Source: an uncultured Clostridia bacterium (GTDB lineage Bacteria; Bacillota; Clostridia; TANB77; CAG-508). From it: DNA of 64,000 nucleotides. The translations under genes and the position numbers were made by a program. Below, in pieces: positions 8,656 through 18,668 of the stretch. The stretch spans positions 1 to 64,000 of the forward strand of contig CANRGM010000100.1 in assembly GCA_947630155.1 (NCBI GenBank), written 5' to 3'. Position 1 is the stretch's first letter; each line of letters begins with the position of its first letter. The notes beneath the pieces are model-generated. The model was not told the DNA's origin, ran no database searches, and saw only the letters and a list, made by a program, of their open reading frames with translations.

Positions 8656-9591
8656 ATGTCTAATAATAAAAATTATAGTAAAGAAAAAGTGATTTCTAAA
8701 ATGTCAATCAACTGGTATCCAGGTCACATGGCAAAAACCAAAAAACAAATAATTGAAGATTTAAAATTAATAGATGTAGTAGTAGAAATATTAGATGCTA
8801 GAATACCGATATCTAGCCAAAATCCAGATATTAGGGAATATACAAAAAATAAGAAAAAAGTTGTTGTTTTGAATAAAGTGGATTTAGCTGATGAGGTTGA
8901 AACTAGGAAATGGGTTAAGTATTTTGAAAGTAATGGAATACCAGCTGTTATAACTGATGCAAATGCTGGAAAAGGGATAAATGAAGTTATAAGAGCTGTT
9001 GAAAATGTAGCAAAAGAGGATAAAGAGAGATTTATAAATAAAGGAAGAATAGGCAAATCCATTAGAATAATGGTTATAGGTATTCCCAATGTAGGTAAAT
9101 CATCATTTATAAATAGAATAACTAAGAAAAACACAGCACAAGTAGGTAATAAACCAGGTGTAACAAGACAGAAACAATGGATTAGAATAAGTGATGGAAT
9201 CGATTTAATGGATACTCCTGGAGTTTTATGGCCAAAATTTGAATCAGAAGAAGTTGGATTACATTTGGCGTTTACAGGAACTATTAAAGATGAAATTCTA
9301 GAAACAACTGAAATTGCTTTTGAATTAATGAAATTTCTATTACATAATTATTTGAAAAATGTTGTTGAAAGATATAAACTGGAGGAAATTTCAATAAATG
9401 AAATTTTGGGTAGTGACAACGAAGAGAATGAAAAAATATTACAGATAATAGATGTAATAGCCAAAAAAAGAGGCGCTATTATATCTGGGGGAAGAATAGA
9501 TTATGAAAAGGTCTCTAGAATTTTATTAGACGAGTTTAGAAGCGGAAAAATAGGAAAAATTACTATTGAGAGAGTCGATATAAAAAATTAA
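8656..9591 (+). CDS. rbgA: Ribosome biogenesis GTPase RbgA (YlqF)
   Basis: A circularly permuted GTPase that promotes late maturation of the 50S ribosomal subunit. The family N-terminus INWYPGHMAKTKKQI is followed by G4 NKVD (about residue 74), then G1 GIPNVGKSS (about 141), the G2-region Thr in PGVTR and G3 DTPG, the permuted order typical of YlqF/RbgA. Length 311 is slightly longer than usual because of 15 extra residues before the conserved start; the ATG at 8701 is an alternative. rnhB, often its neighbour, is absent; mrnC follows 32 bases downstream. Confidence 0.93.
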   Translation: MSNNKNYSKEKVISKMSINWYPGHMAKTKKQIIEDLKLIDVVVEILDARIPISSQNPDIREYTKNKKKVVVLNKVDLADEVETRKWVKYFESNGIPAVITDANAGKGINEVIRAVENVAKEDKERFINKGRIGKSIRIMVIGIPNVGKSSFINRITKKNTAQVGNKPGVTRQKQWIRISDGIDLMDTPGVLWPKFESEEVGLHLAFTGTIKDEILETTEIAFELMKFLLHNYLKNVVERYKLEEISINEILGSDNEENEKILQIIDVIAKKRGAIISGGRIDYEKVSRILLDEFRSGKIGKITIERVDIKN

Positions 9592-9623
9592 AAATATAGG
9601 AGAAAAGGAGGAATAGTAAATTA

Positions 9624-10019
9624 ATGGAATTAATTGATAGAGAAAAAAATGAAACAGATGTAAACATGCTATCTCCTTTAACATGGGCATATATAGGTGA
9701 TGCGGTTTATGAATTATACATAAGAACAAAATTAGTAAATAATACTAAATTAAAACCACATAAATTACATATTGAATCAATTAAATATGTTAAAGCTAAG
9801 GCTCAAGCAGATATATTAAAAAATATTGAAAAAAATTTATCAGAACAGGAAAAAGATATAGTCAGACGAGCAAGAAACGCAGAAAATCATCATTTGCCTA
9901 AAAATGCAGATCCAGCAGATTATATGTATTCTACTGCATTTGAGGGATTAATTGGCTTCTTATATTTAACAAAGCAAGATGAAAGATTAAAAGAAATTTT
10001 AAAAATGTGTGTAGAATAG
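9624..10019 (+). CDS. mrnC: Mini-ribonuclease 3 (MrnC)
   Basis: A 131-residue RNase III-like enzyme lacking the dsRNA-binding domain; in Bacillus it matures the ends of 23S rRNA. The catalytic signature YIGDAVYELYIR appears near residue 25 and a second acidic cluster lies in the C-terminal AFEGLIGFLYL, where E and D/E residues bind Mg. The GGAGG site lies at 9608-9612. It sits between rbgA and a tRNA gene, forming a ribosome/RNA maturation cluster. Confidence 0.9.
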   Translation: MELIDREKNETDVNMLSPLTWAYIGDAVYELYIRTKLVNNTKLKPHKLHIESIKYVKAKAQADILKNIEKNLSEQEKDIVRRARNAENHHLPKNADPADYMYSTAFEGLIGFLYLTKQDERLKEILKMCVE

Positions 10020-10070
10020 TTGACTATTTTGTGTGAAATATGTTATAAATATAAAGTAGCGCAAAAATAT

Positions 10071-10145
10071 GGCCCGTTGGTCAAGCGGTTAAGACGCGGC
10101 CCTCTCAAGGCCGAATCATGGGTTCGATTCCCGTACGGGTCACCA
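10071..10145 (+). tRNA. tRNA-Glu (anticodon CTC)
   Basis: A full cloverleaf can be folded: acceptor GGCCCGT / ACGGGTC with encoded CCA, D arm, anticodon stem CGGCC / GGCCG with loop CTCTCAA, and a T arm with GGTTCGATTCC. The loop gives anticodon CTC, reading GAG. It follows mrnC and is followed by two small inverted repeats. Confidence 0.95.
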
Positions 10146-10155
10146 GAATGTTAAA

Positions 10156-10233
10156 AACTCATTTTGTTTTGAGTTATACACGCAGAAGCATATGCCATTA
10201 AAACAGATAGAAATAGACTATCTATTTTAATGG
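10156..10233. terminator. Two hairpins between tRNA-Glu and the convergent gpr gene
   Basis: A short hairpin AACTCA / TTGAGTT (10156-10175) and a 16-base arm hairpin CCATTAAAACAGATAG / CTATCTATTTTAATGG (10195-10210 and 10218-10233, one mismatch). The second is symmetric and probably serves as a bidirectional terminator for the tRNA and gpr transcripts. Confidence 0.6.
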
Positions 10234-10256
10234 TATTGTTATTTGAATAATACTTA

Positions 10257-11189
10257 TTACACAGCAAAATTAATAGCTCTAGCAACAACATCTTTCATAT
10301 TCTCAATTAAATCGTCAATTTCTTTAGGAGTAACAATCATATTATAGCCAGTAGGATTCAGGCTTTCTTTTATTTCTTCATAATTGTCTTGATCTTTTAA
10401 AGCATTTAAATAGTCATTTGATTTAGCTTCATCTTGTAATTTTCCTATAAATAAATTTAAACAATCATTAACTAAAACAGCAGATTCAACTACCATAGGT
10501 ACTCCAATTGCTATAACTGGAATGCCTATAGTATTAATGCTTAATTCTTCTCTAGCATTCCCAACACCACCACCAGGGACTATTCCAGTGTCTGAAATTT
10601 GTACAGTACTACTAATTCTTTCAATACTTTTTGATGCAAGACTATCTATTACTATTAACATTTTAGGTTTTACATTATCTACTATTCCTTTGATTATTTC
10701 TGAAGTTTCAATCCCTGTAGTACCTAGAACTCCAGGTGCTATAGCACATACAGAACGAGTTCCTTCTTTAACATATTGTGGAGTATATTTTATAAAGTGT
10801 TTTGTTATATCTATTTCTGAAACCACTTTAGGTCCTAAAGAATCAGGCGTTACAAATTGATTTCCTAAGCCAACCACTAATATTTCATCTTGATTTTCGC
10901 AGTGCTGGTCTATTATTTTTTTTAGTTCATCTTTTACTACATCTGAAGCTTTTTCAATATCTTCATCTGTTGCAATTTTTAAATTTTTAATGTCAATTGT
11001 TACATATGTGCCTACTGGTTTACCAATTGCCTGCTCTCCTTGAGAATCTAATATTTTTACGGTATTAGTTTTTATACTTTCACTAATTGTAGTTTCTGTT
11101 GTTTCTATTCCAGGGATATTTTCAAGTTTGTTTGCTTTTTTATAAATATCTTTTCTTTCATCTGCCATATCTGTTCTAAAGTTATACAT
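10257..11189 (-). CDS. gpr: Germination protease GPR
   Basis: GPR is the spore protease (family A25) that degrades small acid-soluble proteins during germination; it is made as a zymogen in the forespore. The 310-residue protein begins with MYNFRTDMADE, matching the RTDLAxE propeptide region, and contains VVGLGNQFVTPDSLGPKV and APGVLGTTGIET as well as the IPVIAIGVPMVVES segment, all family hallmarks. A GAGG is the only binding site before the ATG. Its presence shows the organism forms endospores. Confidence 0.93.
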   Translation of the reverse strand: MYNFRTDMADERKDIYKKANKLENIPGIETTETTISESIKTNTVKILDSQGEQAIGKPVGTYVTIDIKNLKIATDEDIEKASDVVKDELKKIIDQHCENQDEILVVGLGNQFVTPDSLGPKVVSEIDITKHFIKYTPQYVKEGTRSVCAIAPGVLGTTGIETSEIIKGIVDNVKPKMLIVIDSLASKSIERISSTVQISDTGIVPGGGVGNAREELSINTIGIPVIAIGVPMVVESAVLVNDCLNLFIGKLQDEAKSNDYLNALKDQDNYEEIKESLNPTGYNMIVTPKEIDDLIENMKDVVARAINFAV

Positions 11190-11389
11190 AAGATTACCTC
11201 GCTTTCTGTGGGTAGTATTTGAAAATTATGTAGTATTTATTCGTATATGTGTGTAAAATTTTATGTTATTATTTTTTTGTTGATGAAGGGAATAAATTAT
11301 TATTTTATTTCACTAGATATATGTAATTTTACTGGATTTATACATAAGTATTTTGTAGAAAAAGGTCGAAATATTCTTTAAAAAAAGTA

Positions 11390-11418
11390 TTGACAATTGT
11401 GTTGAAATTAATTATAAT
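11390..11418 (+). promoter_or_regulatory. Consensus sigma-A promoter for recN
   Basis: TTGACA at 11390-11395 and TATAAT at 11413-11418 are separated by exactly 17 bases, a perfect housekeeping promoter. Transcription would start near 11425. I did not find a convincing LexA operator around it. Confidence 0.85.
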
Positions 11419-11450
11419 AAAACAAGAGTTCGACAAAAGGGGGTTCGCAT

Positions 11451-13079
11451 ATGATAAGCACAATGCATATTAAAAATATAGGAATTATTGAGGATTTGAC
11501 GGTAGAATTTAATAATGGTTTTAATGTTTTAACAGGTGAAACTGGCGCAGGAAAAACGTTGATAATAGATTCATTAGGTGTTATATCTGGTGATAGATTT
11601 TCAAGAGAAATGATTAGAAAAGGTGAAAGTTATTCTTTAGTAGAATTAAATTTATTCTTGCCAAATAATGAAAAATCAATAGATGGAAGTATTGTAGTTT
11701 CAAGAGAAATCTATGATAATGGTAGAAACACTTGTAAGATAAATGGCAGGTTGGTTACTGTAAATGAATTAAAAGAATTTATGAGTAATGTTATAGATAT
11801 ACATGGTCAAAATGATAATCAAGTATTGATGAAAAAACAAGAGCATGTAAAATATTTAGACAATTTTATAGGTGATGAAATAATTAATCTAAAATTAAAA
11901 TATTTTGAGTTATTTAATTGTTATAATAGTATAAAAAAAGAATTAAAGAAAAATTATGGTGATGAAAAAGAGAAACAGCGTAAATTAGATTTACTAAAAT
12001 ACCAATTAGGCGAAATTAATGAAGCTGATTTAAAGTTAGAAGAAGAGGAAGAACTAAGTGAATTTCATAATGTAATGAAAAATTCCGAAAAGATATTTAC
12101 TAATTTATCAGAGATAGAACAAAATCTTAGTAGTAATGCAATAGAGGCAATAAATAATTCAATTAGATGTTTTGAGAAAATAGAAAATCTAGGGGAAAAA
12201 TATCAAATCAAATTAACAGAATTAAAGAATATTTATTATGAAATTCAGGAATTATCTAGAGATGTATCTGATATGAATGAAGAATTGATTTTTGATGAAG
12301 AAAAGAGAAATGAAGTAGAAAAAAGACTGGATTTGATATATTCTCTAAAAAGAAAGTATGGTAATAGTATTGAAGAAATACTAGAGTATAAAAGAAAAAT
12401 AGATGAAGAAATTTTTAATATAGAAAATTGCGAAGAACATAATAATGAGTTAAAAAGACAATTAAATGAATTAGAAATTGAAATGAATGAAATATGTGTT
12501 AAAATGAATAATTTACGTCAAAAATATAGTAATATTTTAAGTGAAAGTATTAACAAAGAATTATCTGATTTAGAGATGCCTAATGCTAAGTTTTTGGTAA
12601 GTATAGATTTTAATACCGAAAATGAGTTTAATGAAAATGGTTTAAATGAAGTGGAATTTTTAATATCAACTAATATAGGTGATGATGCAAAATCATTAGT
12701 AAAAATAGCATCAGGAGGAGAAATCTCTAGAATTATGCTAGCTATAAAAACAGTACTTGCAAAATCCGATAAAATGCCAATTTTAATTTTTGATGAAATT
12801 GATACAGGTATTAGTGGTAAAGCTGCAAAGTCAGTAGGAGAGAAGATAAAAATAATAGCTCAGAATCATCAGGTATTGTGTGTAACACATCAACCAAGTA
12901 TAGCTGCAAAGGGTGATTACAACTACTATATAAATAAAAAGGTCAAAAATGGTAAAACAATAACAGATATAAAATTGTTAAATGAACAAGAAGTTATAAA
13001 TGAAATTGCGAGAATTTCAAGTGGAGATATAACAATAAGTTCTTTAAATCATGCAAAAGAATTAAGAAGAGCTGGTTAG
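11451..13079 (+). CDS. recN: DNA repair protein RecN
   Basis: An SMC-like ATPase acting early in double-strand-break repair. Residues 29-36 form Walker A GETGAGKT; a central coiled coil spans roughly 150-375; the C-terminal half has the ABC signature ASGGEISRIMLA and Walker B LIFDEIDTGISG, followed by VLCVTHQPSIAA. Length 542 is near the family norm. A GGGGG site precedes the ATG and a perfect sigma-A promoter lies upstream. In many Clostridia recN is followed by spoIVB; here a repeat protein of unknown function follows instead. Confidence 0.95.
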   Translation: MISTMHIKNIGIIEDLTVEFNNGFNVLTGETGAGKTLIIDSLGVISGDRFSREMIRKGESYSLVELNLFLPNNEKSIDGSIVVSREIYDNGRNTCKINGRLVTVNELKEFMSNVIDIHGQNDNQVLMKKQEHVKYLDNFIGDEIINLKLKYFELFNCYNSIKKELKKNYGDEKEKQRKLDLLKYQLGEINEADLKLEEEEELSEFHNVMKNSEKIFTNLSEIEQNLSSNAIEAINNSIRCFEKIENLGEKYQIKLTELKNIYYEIQELSRDVSDMNEELIFDEEKRNEVEKRLDLIYSLKRKYGNSIEEILEYKRKIDEEIFNIENCEEHNNELKRQLNELEIEMNEICVKMNNLRQKYSNILSESINKELSDLEMPNAKFLVSIDFNTENEFNENGLNEVEFLISTNIGDDAKSLVKIASGGEISRIMLAIKTVLAKSDKMPILIFDEIDTGISGKAAKSVGEKIKIIAQNHQVLCVTHQPSIAAKGDYNYYINKKVKNGKTITDIKLLNEQEVINEIARISSGDITISSLNHAKELRRAG

Positions 13080-13233
13080 TTGTCGATATGTTACATAAAT
13101 ATTTAACTAGATGGTTTACTTCAAAAGTATTAAACTATTATTGTTAATTAATAAAAGCAACTAAAAGTATTTACTTTTAAAGGGTTTTAATATATAATAT
13201 TGTAAGTTTAGTATTATAAAGGAGAAACCATTT

Positions 13234-14385
13234 ATGGGCGAAAATGAAGTAAATGATTTACAAGAAAAGAAAAGCTCTGTACCTCAATATGTAGAGGATG
13301 CTAAAAAAGCTTTGAATGGTGAGAAACTATCAGAAGAATCATTAAAAAATATAAAAAGATATTTCTTAATGCGCTTTAAAAAGGCAAAAAGTAATAAGCG
13401 AGACAAAGTTTTTTTAGATAAAATGAAAGAGTTATATGATATTTCAGAAGAACAATTTTATAAAATTATTTATGTAGCTATGAGTGTGCATAAAAAAAAT
13501 ATAGCAATTCATATTGAGAATGTAAAAAAGATAAGAGAGTGGATGAGAATTAATGATTCAAAAAGACCACCAAGAATTCAAAATTCTAAAAAAACAATTC
13601 CAGAAGAAGAAGCTATACTTGGGGAATCATTAAAAATAATAAAGAATGAGTATGTTGATAAATTTTTAGCTTTAAAAACAGAACAAGAAAGAAAAGTATA
13701 TCTTGAATCAAAAAAGATGGAAGAAGGGATAACAGCAGAGCAATTTAAGGAGCTTATAACCATAATTCAAGAAATAAAGCAAAATGCAGTTTCACAATAT
13801 GTACAAAACGCAGAAGATATTTATAATTGGATTAAAAAAAATGAATATAAAAAGGTACCAAGAGAAACTGGTGATGAAGAGGAAGAAAAATTAGCAACAC
13901 AATTTCAAACAATTATTAGAGATCTTATAAGACCATATAAAAATTATTGCAGAATTCAAAATGAGGAAAAATTTTTTGAAAAAATAAATAATAATTCCAA
14001 TATATCGAAAGAACAATTTGAACAGATTTTGCATATCGTAAATGTATTTTATGAGATAAGTGATTATTCGAAAGCATATTATTTTTTTAGAATAAAAGAT
14101 ATAAAAAAATGGATGGAAGATAATAAAACAACAAATCCTCCTCAATGTAAAAGCGACAAGGCATCAGATGAAGAGAAAAAATTAGGTATTGCATGGAAGA
14201 ATATAAACATTAAGCTGATTGAGCCGTTTCGAAAATTGGAAACAAAGGAAGATAAAAAGATATTTTTCAAGAGAATAAAAAATCTACATCATATCACAAT
14301 GGAGCAATTTAACCAAATTATGGAAATAGTAGATGAAATAAACAAAAATAGCATAAATAATTCTCTTATTATGGAAGATAGGTAA
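13234..14385 (+). CDS. Tandem helical-repeat protein of unknown function
   Basis: A 383-residue charged, soluble, mostly helical protein. Three clear and one partial copies of a roughly 90-residue module are visible: a helix ending in I-x-x-W-(M/I) (REWMRIN, YNWIKKN, KKWMEDN), a Pro-containing turn (RPPR, KVPR, NPPQ), an acidic E-E-x-x-L-(G/A) segment, and a closing I-(S/T)-x-E-Q-F helix. The W-P-EE-LG pattern recalls helicase-associated (PF03457-like) repeats, though no helicase is present. It has a GGAGA binding site and ends 36 bases before the M50 protease gene. Function unknown. Confidence 0.75.
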   Translation: MGENEVNDLQEKKSSVPQYVEDAKKALNGEKLSEESLKNIKRYFLMRFKKAKSNKRDKVFLDKMKELYDISEEQFYKIIYVAMSVHKKNIAIHIENVKKIREWMRINDSKRPPRIQNSKKTIPEEEAILGESLKIIKNEYVDKFLALKTEQERKVYLESKKMEEGITAEQFKELITIIQEIKQNAVSQYVQNAEDIYNWIKKNEYKKVPRETGDEEEEKLATQFQTIIRDLIRPYKNYCRIQNEEKFFEKINNNSNISKEQFEQILHIVNVFYEISDYSKAYYFFRIKDIKKWMEDNKTTNPPQCKSDKASDEEKKLGIAWKNINIKLIEPFRKLETKEDKKIFFKRIKNLHHITMEQFNQIMEIVDEINKNSINNSLIMEDR

Positions 14386-14421
14386 TTAATATTTAATTTT
14401 ATTGCGGAAAGGATTAATTTT

Positions 14422-15195
14422 ATGTTTAGTTTTGACAAAAGAATTATATATATTATTTTAGGTTTGTTTGTGTTAAGAAATATTTTAGGTAGACTAACAA
14501 ATACAGACAGTATTCTGATATTATTATTGACTTTACCAGCTATATTAATAGCTATAACATTTCATGAATTTGCACATGCATATTCAGCAGATAAATTAGG
14601 TGATGATACACCAAGAGCACAAGGTAGATTAACACTAAATCCATTGAAACACATAGACCCTATAGGTTTTGCTTTACTAATTGTTGCAGGGTTTGGATGG
14701 GGAAAACCTGTACAAATAAATCCTAGAAATTTTAAAAGAAATATATCAATGACAAAGGCAGAGGCAATAGTTTCTATTGCAGGGCCACTAATGAATATAT
14801 TTCTTGCCATTATTTCAACCATAATATTAGCAGTATTATTAAAATTTAATGTACTTGGTAATTTATCAGCTAGAGTTGTATGGTTAATATTAATATTTTT
14901 TATGGAGCTTATATTAATAAATGTAGGATTAGGGTTATTTAATTTAATTCCACTTCCTCCACTTGATGGTTCAAAAATCTTAAATCACTTTTTACCATAT
15001 AAAGCAAAATTATGGTTTAGTAAGAATGAAATGATTTTATATATTATATTTATAGGTATATGGGTAACAGGAATTGCAAGTTATATAATAAACCCATGTA
15101 TCAATGGTGTGACCAGTGGATTATTCAGTATAGTTGGAAATATATTTAATATTAATTTGAAACTAATTTTGAGACTGTTTGGAATAGGATTTTAG
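14422..15195 (+). CDS. Site-2-type membrane metalloprotease (M50 family)
   Basis: A 257-residue polytopic protein with the zinc motif HEFAHAYSADKLGD (HExxH, about residue 50) and the distal ligand motif NLIPLPPLDGSKIL (about residue 175). These define the YwhC/FtsH-independent site-2 protease subgroup, which cleaves within membranes. Its substrate is unknown; related proteins act on anti-sigma factors or signal-peptide remnants. It sits in a probable operon with the upstream repeat protein and downstream tsaD, with short spacers on each side. Confidence 0.85.
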   Translation: MFSFDKRIIYIILGLFVLRNILGRLTNTDSILILLLTLPAILIAITFHEFAHAYSADKLGDDTPRAQGRLTLNPLKHIDPIGFALLIVAGFGWGKPVQINPRNFKRNISMTKAEAIVSIAGPLMNIFLAIISTIILAVLLKFNVLGNLSARVVWLILIFFMELILINVGLGLFNLIPLPPLDGSKILNHFLPYKAKLWFSKNEMILYIIFIGIWVTGIASYIINPCINGVTSGLFSIVGNIFNINLKLILRLFGIGF

Positions 15196-15231
15196 AGAAA
15201 GGAGTACAAGAAAAATCTTGTAGGAACATAA

Positions 15232-16233
15232 ATGAAAGATATAATAACTTTAGGAATTGAATCAAGTTGTGATGAAACCTCTGTAGCTGTTGTAAAAAAT
15301 GGAAGAGAAGTACTTTCAAACATTATAAATTCACAAATAAAAATACATGAGAAATATGGGGGCGTTGTACCAGAAATAGCATCAAGGAATCATGTGGAAG
15401 CTATTTCGGATGTCACTAAAGAAGCACTAAAAGAAGCAAATATAAGATTTGAAGATATAGATAATATTGCATGTACATATGGTCCAGGTTTAGTAGGAGC
15501 ACTACTAGTGGGAGTCTCATATGCAAAGGCTTTAAGTTATACATTGAATGTTCCACTTATTGGAACTAATCATATACAAGGACATATTGCAGCAAATTAC
15601 ATAACACATAAAGAATTGGAGCCACCATTTTTGTGTATGATCATTTCAGGTGGACATACTCATTTAGTACATATAAAAAGTTATGAAGAATATGAAATAT
15701 TGGGAAAAACAAGAGATGATGCAATTGGTGAAGCTTTTGATAAAGTGGCTAGAGTGATAGGTTTAGGATACCCAGGAGGTCCTAAAATAGACAAATTGGC
15801 TAAGGAAGGTATTCCAAATATTCAATTACCTAAAACTCATTTTGATAATTTGGATTTCAGTTTTAGTGGAATAAAAACAGCAATAATAAATTTGCATCAT
15901 AAAAATCCTGATATAAATAAAGCCGATTTATGTGCTAGTTTTGAAGAAAATGTTACACATATATTAATAGATAATGTGTTAAAAGCTGCAAAACAATTAA
16001 ACATAGACAAAATAGCTCTAGCAGGTGGAGTTTCTGCAAATACATATATAAGAGAAAAATTTTTGGAATTAGAGAAAAAAAATAATATGAAAATATATTA
16101 TCCAGAACCAATTTTATGTACGGATAATGCTGCAATGATAGCATGTGCGGGATATTATAATTATATAAATGGTAAGTGTTCAGATATGTATTTAAATGCA
16201 ATACCAAATTTAAAATTGGGAGAGAAATTGTAA
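15232..16233 (+). CDS. tsaD: tRNA N6-adenosine threonylcarbamoyltransferase TsaD
   Basis: TsaD, with TsaB and TsaE, transfers threonylcarbamoyl to A37 of ANN-decoding tRNAs. The 333-residue protein begins with GIESSCDETSVAVV, contains the metal-binding NHIQGHIAAN and ISGGHTHLVH, and ends with the phosphate-binding GGVSANTYIRE and DNAAMIACAGYY segments. The start codon lies 36 bases after the M50 gene. Nothing unusual is seen. Confidence 0.96.
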   Translation: MKDIITLGIESSCDETSVAVVKNGREVLSNIINSQIKIHEKYGGVVPEIASRNHVEAISDVTKEALKEANIRFEDIDNIACTYGPGLVGALLVGVSYAKALSYTLNVPLIGTNHIQGHIAANYITHKELEPPFLCMIISGGHTHLVHIKSYEEYEILGKTRDDAIGEAFDKVARVIGLGYPGGPKIDKLAKEGIPNIQLPKTHFDNLDFSFSGIKTAIINLHHKNPDINKADLCASFEENVTHILIDNVLKAAKQLNIDKIALAGGVSANTYIREKFLELEKKNNMKIYYPEPILCTDNAAMIACAGYYNYINGKCSDMYLNAIPNLKLGEKL

Positions 16234-16258
16234 ACAAAATGATATGAGGAGGAATAAT

Positions 16259-16963
16259 GTGGCTATATATGTTATAGGAGATTTGCATTTATCTTTTACT
16301 GTTGATAAACCTATGAATATTTTTGGAAATAATTGGGATAACCATGAAGAAAAAATAGCAAAAAATTGGCTAGAAAATGTCAAGTCAGAAGACACTATTA
16401 TTCTTCCGGGGGATTTTTCATGGGCTACATACATAGAAGATGCCAAATTAGATTTTGAATATTTAAATAATTTGCCAGGGAAAAAAATATTACTAAAGGG
16501 GAATCATGATTATTGGTGGACAACTTTGACAAAAATGAGAGAGTTTATTAATGAAAATAAATTTTCTAACATAGATTTTTTATATAATAATTCATATTTA
16601 GTAGAAGATAAATTAATAGTAGGCACAAGGGGTTGGACACTTCAAGAAACAGATGAAAGCAAAAAAATGATTAATAGAGAAAATGAAAGGTTAAAATTAT
16701 CACTAAAAGATGCTACTGATAATTATGGTACAGATAAAGAAATAATAGTATTTATGCATTATCCACCAATTTCATCTAAAAATCTATTAGATAATAATCA
16801 CTTGGAGTTCTATAAAACAATGAAACAATACAATGTGAAAAATTGCTATTATGGGCATTTACATGGAAATTCACATAATGAAGCAATTGAGGGTGATGTT
16901 GGTGGAATTAATTTTCATTTAATTAGTGCAGACTATTTGAACTTTAAGCCTATGAAGATATAA
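16259..16963 (+). CDS. Calcineurin-like metallophosphoesterase
   Basis: A 234-residue binuclear metallophosphoesterase. The metal-binding blocks are all visible: GDLHLS near the N-terminus, GDFSWA, GNHDYWW, FMHYPP and GHLHG. The substrate is unknown; this subgroup occurs in Clostridia next to tsaD-like genes. The GTG at 16259 is preferred because AGGAGG ends six bases upstream; an in-frame ATG at 16244 would overlap that binding site. Confidence 0.85.
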   Translation: MAIYVIGDLHLSFTVDKPMNIFGNNWDNHEEKIAKNWLENVKSEDTIILPGDFSWATYIEDAKLDFEYLNNLPGKKILLKGNHDYWWTTLTKMREFINENKFSNIDFLYNNSYLVEDKLIVGTRGWTLQETDESKKMINRENERLKLSLKDATDNYGTDKEIIVFMHYPPISSKNLLDNNHLEFYKTMKQYNVKNCYYGHLHGNSHNEAIEGDVGGINFHLISADYLNFKPMKI

Positions 16964-17073
16964 AAATAGTGCCAAAACTATTGCAAAATTAATAATTTGT
17001 GATATAATAAAAAAGCTAGTTGCTTTTTAAGAAAGTAACATAAAAGAGATAATTGAAAGGATGTATGTAAAAA

Positions 17074-18360
17074 ATGAGTATGATGAAAGTAGAAAAAACA
17101 GACAATACAAATGAATTAAAGTTAACATTTACTATCCCAGCAGAGAAGTTTGATGAAGGAATGAAAAAAGTATATACTAAAACCGCAAAATATTTTAATA
17201 TACCAGGATTTAGAAAAGGAAAAGCTCCTATGTCTTTAGTAGAAAGAACATATGGATCACAAATATTTTATGAGGATACATTTAATGAAATTGTTCCTGA
17301 GATTTTTGATAATGAAGTTAAAGAAAACAATATAGAAGTAGTAAGTAAACCTGAAATTGATATTGTCGAAATAGGAAAAGGAAAAGACTTAGTGTTTACA
17401 GCTGTAGTACAAGTTAAACCAGAGATTAAATTAGGAAAATATAAAGGTATATCTATGAAGAAAATAGAATACAAAGTAACTGATGAGGATATTCAAAAGG
17501 AATTAAATCGTATGGCTGATAAAAATTCAAGATTAATAAGTATAGAAGATGAGCCAGTTGCTGAAAAGGACATTGCTGTTATTGATTTTGAAGGCTTTGT
17601 AGATGGTGTGGCATTTGAAGGAGGAAAGGCTGAAAATCATGAATTAGAAATAGGAAGTAAAACATTTATACCAGGCTTTGAAGATCAAATAATCGGAATG
17701 AAAATTGATGAAGAAAAAGATATTAATGTTAAATTCCCAGAGGAATATTTTTCAGCAGAATTAGCTGGAAAAGATGCTACATTTAAAGTTAAATTACATG
17801 AAATAAAAAGAAAAGAATTACCAGCTATAGATGACGAATTTGTTAAAGATGTTAGCGAATTTGATACTATAGAAGAATTAAAGAATAGTATTAAAGAAAA
17901 ACTAGAAGAAGAAAACTCAAATAAAGCAAAATATGAAACTGAGGAAACAGCAATAAAAACAGTATGTGAAGCAACTGATATAGACATTCCATCTGGTATG
18001 GTTGATACTGAAATAGATAATATGTTGAAAGATATTGAAAAAAGATTATCTTATCAAGGACTAGATATGAAACAATATTTACAAATGATAGGAAAAACTG
18101 AAGAAGATATGAGAAAAGAATATGAAGAACAAGCTAAAAAATCTGTAAAAAGTAGACTAGTATTAGAAGAAATAGTTAAACAAGAAAAATTAGAAGCATC
18201 AGAAGAAGAAATTAGTGAAAAAATAAAAGAAATGGCTGAAAACTATGGAAGAAAAGCTGAGGACTTAAAGGATAATGAACATTTAATTAATTACATAAAA
18301 GAAAATATTTCAGTAGAAAAAGCAGTAAAATTTGTAGTTGAAAATGCAAAAATAGGATAA
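17074..18360 (+). CDS. tig: Trigger factor
   Basis: A ribosome-associated chaperone and peptidyl-prolyl isomerase of 428 residues. The ribosome-docking signature GFRKGKAP lies near residue 47; an FKBP-like domain with DFEGFVDGVAFEGG occupies about 160-245; the C-terminal chaperone arms are rich in Glu and Lys. tig, clpP and clpX follow one another, the classic Firmicute arrangement that couples folding with proteolysis. A terminator separates tig from clpP. Confidence 0.96.
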   Translation: MSMMKVEKTDNTNELKLTFTIPAEKFDEGMKKVYTKTAKYFNIPGFRKGKAPMSLVERTYGSQIFYEDTFNEIVPEIFDNEVKENNIEVVSKPEIDIVEIGKGKDLVFTAVVQVKPEIKLGKYKGISMKKIEYKVTDEDIQKELNRMADKNSRLISIEDEPVAEKDIAVIDFEGFVDGVAFEGGKAENHELEIGSKTFIPGFEDQIIGMKIDEEKDINVKFPEEYFSAELAGKDATFKVKLHEIKRKELPAIDDEFVKDVSEFDTIEELKNSIKEKLEEENSNKAKYETEETAIKTVCEATDIDIPSGMVDTEIDNMLKDIEKRLSYQGLDMKQYLQMIGKTEEDMRKEYEEQAKKSVKSRLVLEEIVKQEKLEASEEEISEKIKEMAENYGRKAEDLKDNEHLINYIKENISVEKAVKFVVENAKIG

Positions 18361-18374
18361 TTAATAAATGAAGT

Positions 18375-18405
18375 AAGTTAGGAATAATACCATTCCTAAC
18401 TTTTT
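18375..18405 (+). terminator. Rho-independent terminator after tig
   Basis: An 11-bp stem AAGTTAGGAAT / ATTCCTAACTT with a short loop ends in a T run. The remaining ~260 bases before clpP are AT-rich; I see no gene there. Confidence 0.85.
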
Positions 18406-18668
18406 ATGTCCAAATTGTGTAAAATATGTTCAAAAATATAAATTTTAAATTATTAAAAATAGGTATTGAAAAAAAGCTTATTATAGTATAAAATGCAATT
18501 AATATTTTAGATAAATAGTAACTAAAAAAATTATTATTTATAAAATATATTAAGTAAAATTAAGTTTAGTAATTATATAGTGTGTTATATAAAAATATAT
18601 TTTGTAAATACTTATCTGTGAAATAAAATAATATACTATATAGCTTAAATAAAAGTAGGAGGATAAAT

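Noticed and set aside
11390..11450. LexA operator in front of recN
   Set aside because: GTTCG appears twice but as direct, not inverted, copies; no CGAAC-N4-GTTCG box is present.
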